A stretch of DNA of 64,000 bases. Source: Chlamydiota bacterium (GTDB taxonomy: Bacteria > Chlamydiota > Chlamydiia > Chlamydiales > JAAKFR01). Of this stretch, positions 1 to 7,906 are shown in pieces (positions within the stretch are counted from its first letter, which is position 1; each line of letters opens with the position of its first letter). The translations under genes were made by a program, and so were the position numbers. Where the stretch lies: NCBI GenBank assembly GCA_021772465.1, contig JAJFLX010000003.1, positions 62,001 through 126,000 on the forward strand, in the 5' to 3' direction. The notes under the pieces are model-generated. The model worked only from the letters and a program-made list of their open reading frames with translations. It ran no database searches and was not told the origin of the DNA.

Positions 1-506
1 AGGAAATCGATCGGGGTGACGCCCATGGAGAGACCAAGAAAATCTTTTACTTGGGAAGAAAAGATCACCACAGCGATCCCCGTTGTCAGCCCGGTGGCTA
101 CTGGATAGGGGATATATTTGATGTAAGCGCCTAGCCCAGCAAGGGCAAAGAAGATCAAAATGACACCGGCCATGAGCGTTGCCATGAGCATTCCTTCAAA
201 GCCGTGCCGAAGCATGATCCCATAGAGAATGACAATAAATGTGCTAGTAGGCCCCCCTATGAGGACTCGACTGCCGCCCAAAGCCGAGGTGAGAAACCCG
301 GCGACAACAGCTGTAAAAAGACCCCTTTCAGGAGAAACGCCTGCACCAATTGCCACCGCAAGAGCTAGGGGAAAGGCAATAGCTGCTACAGAGATCCCTG
401 CCAGCAAGTCTTTGCGAAACGTCTCAAGCGAGAGTCCCTCCTGAAGGCATTGAAATGACTTGGGAATAAATGTTTTCAGTCTCTTGGAGAACGACATACT
501 TGTCAT
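1..506 (-). CDS. SulP-family anion permease (YchM-like), N-terminal part
   Basis: This gene runs off the left edge of the window, so only its first 168 codons are present. It starts at an ATG whose first residues read MTSMSF. Residues of about 30-60 contain the SulP signature (DLLAG, FPLALAVAIGAG, GLFTAVVAGF, GGSRVLIGGPT), followed by further hydrophobic segments. SulP proteins are inner-membrane transporters of sulfate, bicarbonate or dicarboxylates; the substrate cannot be told from this fragment. It is divergent from the NhaD-type antiporter. In Chlamydia trachomatis a ychM gene (CT856, from memory) lies next to CT857-CT859, the same neighbourhood as here. The C-terminal STAS domain would be outside the window. 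Confidence 0.88.
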   Translation of the reverse strand, partial: MTSMSFSKRLKTFIPKSFQCLQEGLSLETFRKDLLAGISVAAIAFPLALAVAIGAGVSPERGLFTAVVAGFLTSALGGSRVLIGGPTSTFIVILYGIMLRHGFEGMLMATLMAGVILIFFALAGLGAYIKYIPYPVATGLTTGIAVVIFSSQVKDFLGLSMGVTPIDF

Positions 507-571
507 GACTCTTATTTTTTCTGATTCGCAAACCCTTGTCAAGCATTCTCAATTCCGATAAGCTATTGCCC

Positions 572-1828
572 ATGTTAATTCACGCTGGACTTCTTATTTT
601 CTTTGGTATTGGTTACTTGGCTATCATTTTCGAAAATTTACTTCACGTCAACAAAGCTGCAGTCGCTCTTGTCATGGGAGTAATCTGTTGGCTTATTTTC
701 TTTGCCGGCCACCATTCGGGGTTGACCTCCCACAGTATGACGAAGGAGATATCTGACGTCGCACAAATCATTTTTTTTCTCCTCGCTGCGATGGTGATCG
801 TTGAGTTGATCGACTCCCACCAGGGGTTCAAGATCATCACCGATCTCCTCTATTGCTCGTCTAAGCGACGGATGCTCTGGTTTTTAATCGGAATCTCTTT
901 TTTCATGTCCGCAACTCTAGATAATTTAACTAGCATGATTGTGATGATTTCACTTCTCAAAAAAATGGTTAAAGACACGAAAGATCGGTGGATGATCGGG
1001 TCTATACTCGTCATTGCCGTCAATGCAGGGGGCGCTTGGACTCCTATTGGGGATGTGACGACAACTCTTCTTTGGATTAATGACAAGATTACCACTTGGG
1101 CTGTCATCAAGACTCTCTTCCTACCCTCCCTAGCCTGCGTTTTAGTCGCAGGGCTTCTGGCATCGCTTGTGATCAAGGGAGAGAACCAGCCCGTGCATAG
1201 CTCACTTCAAGTTCCGATGCAGCCTGGGGCCCGGCGTGTGCTTCTCCTCGGGGTCTTGTCGCTTGTGATGATTCCTGTTTGGAAAGCAACGCTTGGACTT
1301 CCTCCTTTCATGGGCGCTCTCATAGGCCTCGGGATTTTGTGGCTCATCACTGATATCATCCATTTTAAACATGGAGAGAAAAGGTGGCACTTGCGAGTCG
1401 TGCATATCCTCACAAAAATTGATACTTCGGGGATTCTATTTTTCTTGGGGATCCTTCTCGCAATCGATGCGCTTGCCTCTGCTGGTCTACTCAAATCCTT
1501 TGCAGAGCTCCTGCAACAATGGCTCCCAAATCAGAGTTATGTTGCTGTTTTTTTAGGGCTCATATCAAGTGTTATTGACAATGTGCCGCTTGTGGCTGCG
1601 AGCATGGGAATGTACGATATGCAGACCTACCCAGTCGACTCGCGGTTATGGCAGCTGATTGCTTATGCAGCGGGTACTGGTGGGAGTATCTTAATCATTG
1701 GATCTGCTGCAGGGGTCGCTTTTATGGGGCTCGAGAAAATCGACTTCATCTGGTACATGAAGCGAGTCTCATGGATTGCTCTTACTAGCTATTTTGCAGG
1801 TCTGGGCGTTTTCTTTCTGATGAATTAG
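572..1828 (+). CDS. nhaD: NhaD-type Na+/H+ antiporter
   Basis: The product is an inner-membrane ion transporter of the NhaD/ArsB superfamily, expected to exchange sodium for protons. It has about a dozen hydrophobic segments. Two hallmark stretches are visible, counted from an upstream TTG at 536: SATLDNLTS near residue 128 with NAGGAWTPIGD at 163-173, and a C-terminal VIDNVPLVAAS. I place the start at ATG 572 (418 aa) because the preceding 12 codons from TTG 536 are polar and neither start has a clear ribosome binding site. The gene is convergent with ispH, only 8 bases away, with no terminator between. Family assignment is firm; ion specificity is inferred. Confidence 0.88.
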   Translation: MLIHAGLLIFFGIGYLAIIFENLLHVNKAAVALVMGVICWLIFFAGHHSGLTSHSMTKEISDVAQIIFFLLAAMVIVELIDSHQGFKIITDLLYCSSKRRMLWFLIGISFFMSATLDNLTSMIVMISLLKKMVKDTKDRWMIGSILVIAVNAGGAWTPIGDVTTTLLWINDKITTWAVIKTLFLPSLACVLVAGLLASLVIKGENQPVHSSLQVPMQPGARRVLLLGVLSLVMIPVWKATLGLPPFMGALIGLGILWLITDIIHFKHGEKRWHLRVVHILTKIDTSGILFFLGILLAIDALASAGLLKSFAELLQQWLPNQSYVAVFLGLISSVIDNVPLVAASMGMYDMQTYPVDSRLWQLIAYAAGTGGSILIIGSAAGVAFMGLEKIDFIWYMKRVSWIALTSYFAGLGVFFLMN

Positions 1829-1836
1829 ACGATATT

Positions 1837-2763
1837 TTACACAACAGAGAGCGACTTAGGCACCTGAAATACAACATCTTCTGTTGTAAATACGACGTCC
1901 TCAACTTCTCGAACTCCCAGCTCTATTAGCCGCTCGATGCACTCTTGGACGACTCCTTCGGGAGTGGAGGCTCCTGCTGTTAAGCCGATTGTGTGAATCT
2001 CTTCGAGCCAGCTCGCCTCAATCTCTTCGGGGCCATTGATCAAAAAGGCAGGAATTTCTCGTTTACTGGCAAGTTCGCGTAGACGATTGGAGTTGGAGCT
2101 CGTCGGGTCTCCTACGACGAGCACGAGATCGGTCTCATCTGTGATTTCACGAAGGGCCAACTGCCTGTTGGTCGTCGCATAGCAAATCGAAGCGCTGGGA
2201 AGGGTCTCAATCTGTGGGTAGCGTTTTTTGAGAGCCTCAGTTACATCGGCAACATCGTCAAGGCTCAAAGTAGTCTGTGTGATGTAAAAGAGTTTGTCTT
2301 CCTGTGAGAAGGGGAGTTTTACGACATCTTCAGGGGATTCTACGATCGTTGTCTGATCTGGAGCCTCTCCTGCAGTCCCGATGATCTCCACGTGGTTTTT
2401 GTGTCCGATCAATATGATGTGGTAGCCTTTGCTTGCGAATCGCTTGGCAGCGGAGTGTACTTTCGTCACAAGACCACACGTAGCGTCGATCTCGATGAGA
2501 CCTCGGGCTTTGGCCTCTTCGCGTACAACAGGAGATACGCCATGAGCTGAGTAGATGAGGCGCGCCCCATGGGGGACATCGGCTAGGTCTTCAATGAAAA
2601 TGGCCCCCTTGTCGTTCAATTTTTCCACCACATGGCGGTTGTGAACAATCTCGTGCTTCACATAGATGGGAGCCCCCCATTTTTGAAGCGCTTTTTCAAC
2701 GATCTCTATCGCTCGTACAACACCTGCGCAAAAGCCTCTCGGCTTTGAAAGAAGTAACTTCAC
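1837..2763 (-). CDS. ispH: 4-hydroxy-3-methylbut-2-enyl diphosphate reductase
   Basis: This is the last enzyme of the MEP isoprenoid pathway, a cytosolic iron-sulfur enzyme making IPP and DMAPP. The three cysteines that hold the cluster are present at C12 (RGFCAG), C96 (DATCGLVTKVH) and C194 (ICYATTNRQ), and the length of 308 aa is usual for the family. The start is GTG, overlapping the stop of the upstream CPAF-like gene as GTGA, so the two are co-transcribed and probably translationally coupled. dxs, the first enzyme of the same pathway, is at 49029-50912. In C. trachomatis lytB/ispH (CT859) also lies next to CPAF (CT858), from memory. Confidence 0.97.
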   Translation of the reverse strand: MKLLLSKPRGFCAGVVRAIEIVEKALQKWGAPIYVKHEIVHNRHVVEKLNDKGAIFIEDLADVPHGARLIYSAHGVSPVVREEAKARGLIEIDATCGLVTKVHSAAKRFASKGYHIILIGHKNHVEIIGTAGEAPDQTTIVESPEDVVKLPFSQEDKLFYITQTTLSLDDVADVTEALKKRYPQIETLPSASICYATTNRQLALREITDETDLVLVVGDPTSSNSNRLRELASKREIPAFLINGPEEIEASWLEEIHTIGLTAGASTPEGVVQECIERLIELGVREVEDVVFTTEDVVFQVPKSLSVV

Positions 2764-4424
2764 AGCATCTCCTCTAGAGCTTTTAAGATAGCTTGTTTGA
2801 AAGGTTCATAATTATTTTCGAGGTCCTCTACTGAGATGGTGTAGGAGATATCTGGTGTGACTCCCAAATTTTCAATATAGGAGGAGTCGGCTCTCTCAGC
2901 TAGAGATCCTGTAAGTGAAAAAGCTTTGATTCCCGAGAGATTGGGAAAATTAACTGCTTTTACAAAGCCCCCAGCACCAGCTGTGCGCATTCCCATAAGT
3001 TTCGCTCGTTTAGCGTCTTGTAATATGGCTGGAACGAGATCACCACAAGAGAAATCAAGAGAGTCAATCAGCATTAAAACCGGCTTTTTGTAGCGGTACC
3101 TTGAATGAGGCTTGATTTTATCCACGCCAAAAAGGTGGGTTGCACTAGTGTAGAGGTTTCCCTCGTTCCACTCTGATAGTGTGAAGTCACAGAACTTTGT
3201 CAGATACTTCGCAAAGTCATAATCGATGGGATAGCCTCCAATATCGGGGCCCAGGATCATCTTAGCTGTAGCCGTGCTGTTAATCAAGGGGAGGACTTCG
3301 AGAAGAGAGAGAGCCTGGTAGATTTCGCCTTGGGTTAAGGTGATGTGGTGTTTTGGAGCTTGGGCCGGTTTTTGGAGCAGTACAGAGCTCAACGCATAGG
3401 CGTAGAAAAGAGAGCCTCCTGCATTAGAGAGTTGATCGATAATTAAAGCATCCGTTTTTCCCTGAAGTTGGCTTAAAAGCGTTCCAAATTCTCGAACCTC
3501 TTCGAAGCTACCGTCGTAGTTCGGAATACGGACTACACCCACATCTTTGCCCGACTCGGTTTGAAAAATATAGGATTGAAAGAGCCCGTTTCGCGGTCCG
3601 CTCCATATTTTCTTGCCAAGTGCAGGGAGGTAGCTATGCTTGGAGCCTGGGAAAAATTGTGTATCAGCTGCGGTGCGGCCATAGGTGGGAAAAAAGCCCA
3701 TGTAGGCGCTCGATAGGAGATCGGGTTTTGAGGGGAGATCTGAGGCTGCAAAGGCTCGCAAGTTCGAGAGGTCTTGGATTTTTTCAGGAGAGTAATCCCA
3801 CTTTGCAAGATAGGAAGTTTCTTTATCTTTCCCCCTTTTTTTTCCAACAATTTCAATGGATCCAGATGGTGTGGTATGGCCTAATTTTCCTGATCTTCGG
3901 GTCAATCCGATGCATGCTAGAGCGCGTTCTGTCTCATTTGCAGAGGAACAGAATTCAGTTCTACACAGTTCATCCATTACCTTACTAACAGGCTCCCCGC
4001 CGAATTTGAGCAGCTCATCTCCTACCTCGAAGGGGAGGCGGGTATCTTTGTCGATTTGAGCAAAAAAATAGCGCCCTTCGGCCTCTTGAACAATGAATGG
4101 GAGAGATGCCGTTTCAGTAGAGTGGAAGAGGACGTATACATGGGAGTCTTTGGGAGATCCAAAAAAATCTCGAAGTACCTTCTGGCACTCACGAAGCGAG
4201 GGGTTGTTAAGACTTAAAATACGATCTCTTGCCTCTTCTATGCTCTCATCGAGGTTCCAGCCAAGGTGTTTCTCTTTCCAAGATAAGGGGGCGTAACGGA
4301 CAGAGAAAATATTGCGGATGGTCTCTAGATCGCCGAGTACCCTTCTCTGAGTTAGGGTCTCCGCTTCTAAGGCAAATGAGACGATACAAACAAGACAAGC
4401 CAAGAAAAATCGAGCCCGAGCCAT
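2760..4424 (-). CDS. CPAF-like secreted S41 serine protease
   Basis: The product is homologous to the chlamydial protease-like activity factor, a protease secreted into the host cell in Chlamydia. A signal peptide spans about residues 1-21 (hydrophobic FFLACLVCIVSFALEAE). Catalytic candidates are H95 (KDSHVYVLFH), S459 (LDFSCGD) and E518 (IENLGVTPDI). The Ser-Glu spacing of 59 equals that recalled for C. trachomatis CPAF (S499, E558). At 554 aa it is somewhat shorter than CPAF (about 600). The start follows AGAGGAAATGCT, a good ribosome binding site. It overlaps ispH by 4 bases, matching the CT858-CT859 neighbourhood. Orthology is well supported; whether it is zymogenic, autoprocessed and released into the host cytosol is inferred. 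Confidence 0.9.
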   Translation of the reverse strand: MARARFFLACLVCIVSFALEAETLTQRRVLGDLETIRNIFSVRYAPLSWKEKHLGWNLDESIEEARDRILSLNNPSLRECQKVLRDFFGSPKDSHVYVLFHSTETASLPFIVQEAEGRYFFAQIDKDTRLPFEVGDELLKFGGEPVSKVMDELCRTEFCSSANETERALACIGLTRRSGKLGHTTPSGSIEIVGKKRGKDKETSYLAKWDYSPEKIQDLSNLRAFAASDLPSKPDLLSSAYMGFFPTYGRTAADTQFFPGSKHSYLPALGKKIWSGPRNGLFQSYIFQTESGKDVGVVRIPNYDGSFEEVREFGTLLSQLQGKTDALIIDQLSNAGGSLFYAYALSSVLLQKPAQAPKHHITLTQGEIYQALSLLEVLPLINSTATAKMILGPDIGGYPIDYDFAKYLTKFCDFTLSEWNEGNLYTSATHLFGVDKIKPHSRYRYKKPVLMLIDSLDFSCGDLVPAILQDAKRAKLMGMRTAGAGGFVKAVNFPNLSGIKAFSLTGSLAERADSSYIENLGVTPDISYTISVEDLENNYEPFKQAILKALEEML

Positions 4425-4532
4425 AGCATTTCCTCTAATTAAGGGATCCCAATAAGGGAAATACTGTGCGCTCTTTTCTCAAAAAAGTCAATTTAGTTGA
4501 CTCTATATCACAAAATTTAGGATGTTCGGGGT

Positions 4533-4868
4533 ATGGTTTCTCTCACACAAAAAAAGTGCACACCGGCTGAGGAAGGGGTTCAGCCTCTCGAGGGGGATGC
4601 TCTTGAGACGCTCCATGAGGAGTTAGGTCGAGAGTGGCACGTGGTTCATGAACACCACCTCGAGAAGGAGTTTCACTTCAAAAACTTCTCTGAGGCTCTC
4701 TCTTTCACCAATCAAGTGGGCGAGTTGGCTGAAAAGGAGAAGCACCACCCTGATATCCATCTCGCTTGGGGGAAGGTGCGTGTTGTACTTTGGACGCACA
4801 ATATCAATGGGTTGAGTGAAAGTGATTTCATCTTAGCTGCAAAAATTGATCTCTTGCTTCGATCATAA
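4533..4868 (+). CDS. pterin-4a-carbinolamine dehydratase
   Basis: A small cytosolic protein of the PCD/DCoH (PhhB) family, which dehydrates 4a-hydroxytetrahydrobiopterin and recycles pterin cofactor. The family signature [16 protein letters not shown] near residues 70-85, the following [16 protein letters not shown] and the length of 111 aa fit. Its last 6 bases overlap the convergent 185-residue membrane protein gene. Its own promoter is not obvious; a short inverted repeat (AGTCAA and TTGACT) lies at 4486-4502 upstream. No phenylalanine hydroxylase is in the window, so the physiological substrate is open. Confidence 0.9.
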   Translation: MVSLTQKKCTPAEEGVQPLEGDALETLHEELGREWHVVHEHHLEKEFHFKNFSEALSFTNQVGELAEKEKHHPDIHLAWGKVRVVLWTHNINGLSESDFILAAKIDLLLRS

Positions 4869-5420
4869 ATCCCTGTAAGTTTTTCCACGGTCCAGGGCAT
4901 TTTCCTCAAGCGTATTCGTCTGCTCCTTTGAGAGCTGAATGGTGTAGCCATCTAGAGCGGCTATTTCCTTTTTCGAATACTGAATCCGTCCAGAGGTCCT
5001 CTCTTTGATCGCAACGACATAGAAATCTTTGGTTCGAAGTTTCATATAGCAATTTTTTGTGTATTTCTTGCCAAAGAAATGAGTGAACTCTTTTATTTGA
5101 GCTAATAATTGAGCAGGCAATCTCTCACCTTTTATCAAGCCTCTTCTACGGAAGTATTTGATTGTCAGGGCTCCGGTGTAGGGAACATAGAGCAAAAAAC
5201 CAACAGCTAGCGCACTGAAGGGGAGAATATATGACAAATTAAGTGTTTTGGGGGGGAGTGCTCCATGTAGCCCAGCAAAAACTAGGGCAACAGTAGTTAG
5301 GGCTAGAAGGGCGCATCCGATCGGGAGCGCAACCCGCTGGAGGGTTCTTTTGGTCTGATATTTTTCAAATCTCTGGAAACTAATCTCTTTTGTCATATCT
5401 AATGTCATATCTAATGTCAT
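4863..5420 (-). CDS. hypothetical two-helix membrane protein, Inc-like
   Basis: I do not recognise this 185-residue protein. It has two closely spaced hydrophobic segments at about residues 31-52 and 63-86, separated by a short loop with prolines, then a basic RRRG and a hydrophilic C-terminal half of about 95 residues. This bilobed hydrophobic layout is the pattern used to predict chlamydial inclusion-membrane (Inc) proteins, but many small membrane proteins share it. The N-terminus is a tandem repeat ([10 protein letters not shown]), so three in-frame ATG codons at 5420, 5408 and 5396 could each serve as the start. It is divergent from the metallo-hydrolase at 5494 across an AT-rich spacer. 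Confidence 0.65.
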   Translation of the reverse strand: MTLDMTLDMTKEISFQRFEKYQTKRTLQRVALPIGCALLALTTVALVFAGLHGALPPKTLNLSYILPFSALAVGFLLYVPYTGALTIKYFRRRGLIKGERLPAQLLAQIKEFTHFFGKKYTKNCYMKLRTKDFYVVAIKERTSGRIQYSKKEIAALDGYTIQLSKEQTNTLEENALDRGKTYRDL

Positions 5421-5426
5421 ATCTAA
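5391..5426. repeat. three perfect 12-bp tandem repeats at a gene start
   Basis: The unit TGTCATATCTAA occurs three times in a row without mismatch. On the minus strand each unit carries an ATG in frame with the 185-residue membrane protein gene, so gain or loss of a unit changes the number of start codons but not the frame. Confidence 0.9.
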
Positions 5427-5493
5427 ATTATACTTTATAAGTATTAAATTTATATAAATATGAAATTAATTTTTAATATGATAATTGTAAAGC

Positions 5494-6453
5494 ATGAAGA
5501 AAGATAGATTTGGACGCTTCATCAATCCCTATCAGAAGCGGATTTATCGTGGATTTAAGGATTTTTTGCTCTGGAGGGTGGGCTATTTTAATGAGCGATC
5601 TCCACGCTCTCCTCTTCCGAGTGATTTTTGCTACCCAAACCGCCCCGAAGAGATCGATTGCACTAAGCCACAAGTGACTTGGATCAACCACTCAAGCTAC
5701 TGGGTGAAGGCAGAGGGAAGAAGCCTTCTTCTCGATCCTGTTTGGAGCGAGCGTTGCTCTCCAGTTCCATTTCTTGGGCCCAAAAGGCGTCATCTTCCCT
5801 CTCCAGAGATAGAGGGAATTGATGCGTTGGATTTTGTCGTTCTCAGCCACAATCACTATGACCATCTCGATTTCAAATCCCTCAATTTTTTGTACAAAAA
5901 ATTTCCGCAAGTAACCTTTGTTGTACCCAAGGGGTTGAAACGGTGGGTTGAGAGAAAGTTTCGTGGAGCGAAAGTGATCGAATTGGGGTGGTGGGAGCAT
6001 GCGATGTCAGAGGAAATCTGTTTTACCGCAGTGCCTGCTCAACATTTTTCAGGTCGGGGGCTTTTTGATCGGAATCGAACCTTGTGGATGGGGTGTATCA
6101 TCGATTTTCCAAAAGCGAAACGACTTTATTTTGCTGGGGATACGGGCTATAATGCGATCGATTTTCAACAAATAGGGGAGCGATTTTCAGGGATTGATTT
6201 GAGCTTGATACCGATTGGGGTGTATGCCCCCCGCAAGTTTATGAAGCCCGTTCATATTGGGCCTCATGAATCGGTTCAGATCCATCAAGAGGTGGGCTCA
6301 AAGCTGAGCATTGGAGGGCATTGGGGCACCTTTCATCTCTCTAGCGAAGAGATGGAGCGCCCTCCTTATGACCTCTACCTTGCACTTGAGCGTGCAGGGG
6401 TTCATCCCAGCGCATTTCGAGTTCTCAATCCCGGGCAATCGATCAATTGGTAA
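5494..6453 (+). CDS. MBL-fold metal-dependent hydrolase, NAPE-PLD/UlaG-like
   Basis: The protein has the metallo-beta-lactamase fold signature HNHYDH at residues 119-124, with TWINHSSYWVKAEG and LLLDPVWSERCSP ahead of it, the arrangement of NAPE-hydrolysing phospholipase D-like and UlaG-like hydrolases. Later histidines that would complete a two-metal site are at VPAQHFSGRG, the aspartate at YFAGDTGYN, and GGHWGTFHL near the C-terminus. The family includes enzymes that cleave N-acyl phosphatidylethanolamine, so a phospholipid substrate is possible but unproven. Length is 319 aa. The next gene, a methyltransferase, begins at the very next base after the stop, so the two form a coupled pair. 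Confidence 0.87.
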   Translation: MKKDRFGRFINPYQKRIYRGFKDFLLWRVGYFNERSPRSPLPSDFCYPNRPEEIDCTKPQVTWINHSSYWVKAEGRSLLLDPVWSERCSPVPFLGPKRRHLPSPEIEGIDALDFVVLSHNHYDHLDFKSLNFLYKKFPQVTFVVPKGLKRWVERKFRGAKVIELGWWEHAMSEEICFTAVPAQHFSGRGLFDRNRTLWMGCIIDFPKAKRLYFAGDTGYNAIDFQQIGERFSGIDLSLIPIGVYAPRKFMKPVHIGPHESVQIHQEVGSKLSIGGHWGTFHLSSEEMERPPYDLYLALERAGVHPSAFRVLNPGQSINW

Positions 6454-7077
6454 ATGCTTTTAAAGCTCAAAGGAAGTTTTTTTAGACTCGGGGAGTGGGT
6501 ATGCGAAATCATCCGCTACTACCCCAATTTTTCATTTGTTCGAACGGATCTTTTGCTGGGCATGCACTACCTTTGGAGAAATGCGCACCAAGTGAGCGCT
6601 GGGGTGCAGATTTATGGTGAGACACCTTTGACCACGCTCGACAAGATTGCTCGGAGATTTCGCATCCTTTCAAGCGATGTGGTCTATGAGCTCGGATCTG
6701 GCCCGGGGAGGACTGTGTTTTGGCTCCACCACTTCGTCAAGTGCGAAGCGGTAGGTATTGAGTTGCAAGAAACCTTTACAAGGCGCGCTAATCGAGTGAA
6801 GCGGTGGCGAGGACTATCAAAGGTGACCTTTGTTCAAGGCGATATGTTAGCGGTATCTCTGAGCCGCGCTTCAGTAGTCTACCTCTATGGAACGTGCTTT
6901 GATGATGAAATGATCCACAAATTGATAGAAAAATTTCAGAGGCTCCCTCGATCAACGCGGATCATCACAGTGAGCTATTCACTCGCCGAGTACAGCCCGG
7001 CTTATGTCGTCAAAGAGAAGTTTTTAGCTCGCTTCCCCTGGGGGCGTTCTGAGGTTTATCTCAATCAACGATTGTAG
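6454..7077 (+). CDS. class I SAM-dependent methyltransferase
   Basis: Motif I of Rossmann methyltransferases is clear (VVYELGSGPGRTVFWL, glycines at 81-85), followed by an acidic strand end (GIELQ) and GDM at the expected position for motif III. The layout resembles small lysine/DOT1-like methyltransferases rather than nucleic-acid enzymes, but the substrate is not identifiable. Residues 1-45 are rich in aromatic and basic residues and could associate with membrane. It begins immediately after the TAA of the upstream hydrolase and overlaps the convergent CopD-like gene by 13 bases. 207 aa. Confidence 0.75.
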   Translation: MLLKLKGSFFRLGEWVCEIIRYYPNFSFVRTDLLLGMHYLWRNAHQVSAGVQIYGETPLTTLDKIARRFRILSSDVVYELGSGPGRTVFWLHHFVKCEAVGIELQETFTRRANRVKRWRGLSKVTFVQGDMLAVSLSRASVVYLYGTCFDDEMIHKLIEKFQRLPRSTRIITVSYSLAEYSPAYVVKEKFLARFPWGRSEVYLNQRL

Positions 7078-7895
7078 AGCTGCCGCGCTACTTCATGGTC
7101 AGTTTGAAGGATTTGGAGTAAGAAGTTCTCAAAGTTTTTCCACATATCTTTGGTGTCTTCCAATTTTCTCGTCAGATCCTCACGATTTTCGTTGTGGATG
7201 CGGGTCATTTGTTCTGCTCGAGTACGATCTCCCTCTGAAAACTTGATATTAATATCTCCAGTACTGTTACTCATTTGAGCCATTGACTGGGTCATCTTTC
7301 CGAGGGCTTTGAAGAATTTTTGTTTCTCCATGTCTTTGAAGCTGCTCACAAGCATCGAGAGCTTATCCTGGATAAAATCGCCCTTCATATGACCTAGAAT
7401 CGGAGTGAATCCCGAAAAAATTGAGAGAATGCCTGTACCCAAACTTGTTCCAAGCAGTAGCTTCGACTGATTTTTGAAATTTTTCACTACCTCTTCCATC
7501 TGTTCGAGTTGTAGTAAGCGCTCTTCACGCCTGCTTATTACTTCGGATTCTCGGTTTTTGAGGGTGATTTTCATGATCTCGATGCAGAGCGTGAGAACAT
7601 CAAAGTGAGAGATTCTTCTTTCAAAAAGTTGGCTGAGAATGGACTCTTGGGCAGAAAACTGAACAAATTGCGCTTCGACATTTGAAAGCTTTTGAGTGTC
7701 TCTCTTTTGAAGAGGAGTAGGAGCAGCCTTTACTAATTGGTTTGAGCAAAAGATGGCTGTTGCCCATTGAGTCGAGTCTAACTCGGGGTGATGCTTGGCC
7801 CGCATCTCTTTGCCATTGCGAAGTGTTAGTGTGCCACTTTTTTGAGGATGAGCACTTTGTGAACATATATTGGTCTCGTGTGTGATGGCAACCAT
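7065..7895 (-). CDS. type III secretion translocator, CopD-like
   Basis: This is the minor translocator of the type III system, expected to insert in host membrane with the CopB-like partner. Residues 146-168 form one hydrophobic segment (LLLGTSLGTGILSIFSGF), flanked by long amphipathic helices, as in YopD/IpaC-type proteins. It lies 11 bases downstream of the CopB-like gene in the order chaperone, CopB, CopD. From memory the matching C. trachomatis genes are CT860 (copD2) and CT861 (copB2), which lie beyond ispH just as here. The call rests mainly on context and topology; sequence similarity to CopD cannot be tested here. Confidence 0.75.
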   Translation of the reverse strand: MVAITHETNICSQSAHPQKSGTLTLRNGKEMRAKHHPELDSTQWATAIFCSNQLVKAAPTPLQKRDTQKLSNVEAQFVQFSAQESILSQLFERRISHFDVLTLCIEIMKITLKNRESEVISRREERLLQLEQMEEVVKNFKNQSKLLLGTSLGTGILSIFSGFTPILGHMKGDFIQDKLSMLVSSFKDMEKQKFFKALGKMTQSMAQMSNSTGDINIKFSEGDRTRAEQMTRIHNENREDLTRKLEDTKDMWKNFENFLLQILQTDHEVARQLYNR

Positions 7896-7906
7896 GGCTA
7901 TAACTC

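Noticed and set aside
5391..5426. Possible CRISPR-like repeat.
   Set aside because: Units are 12 bp without spacers, so it is a simple tandem repeat.
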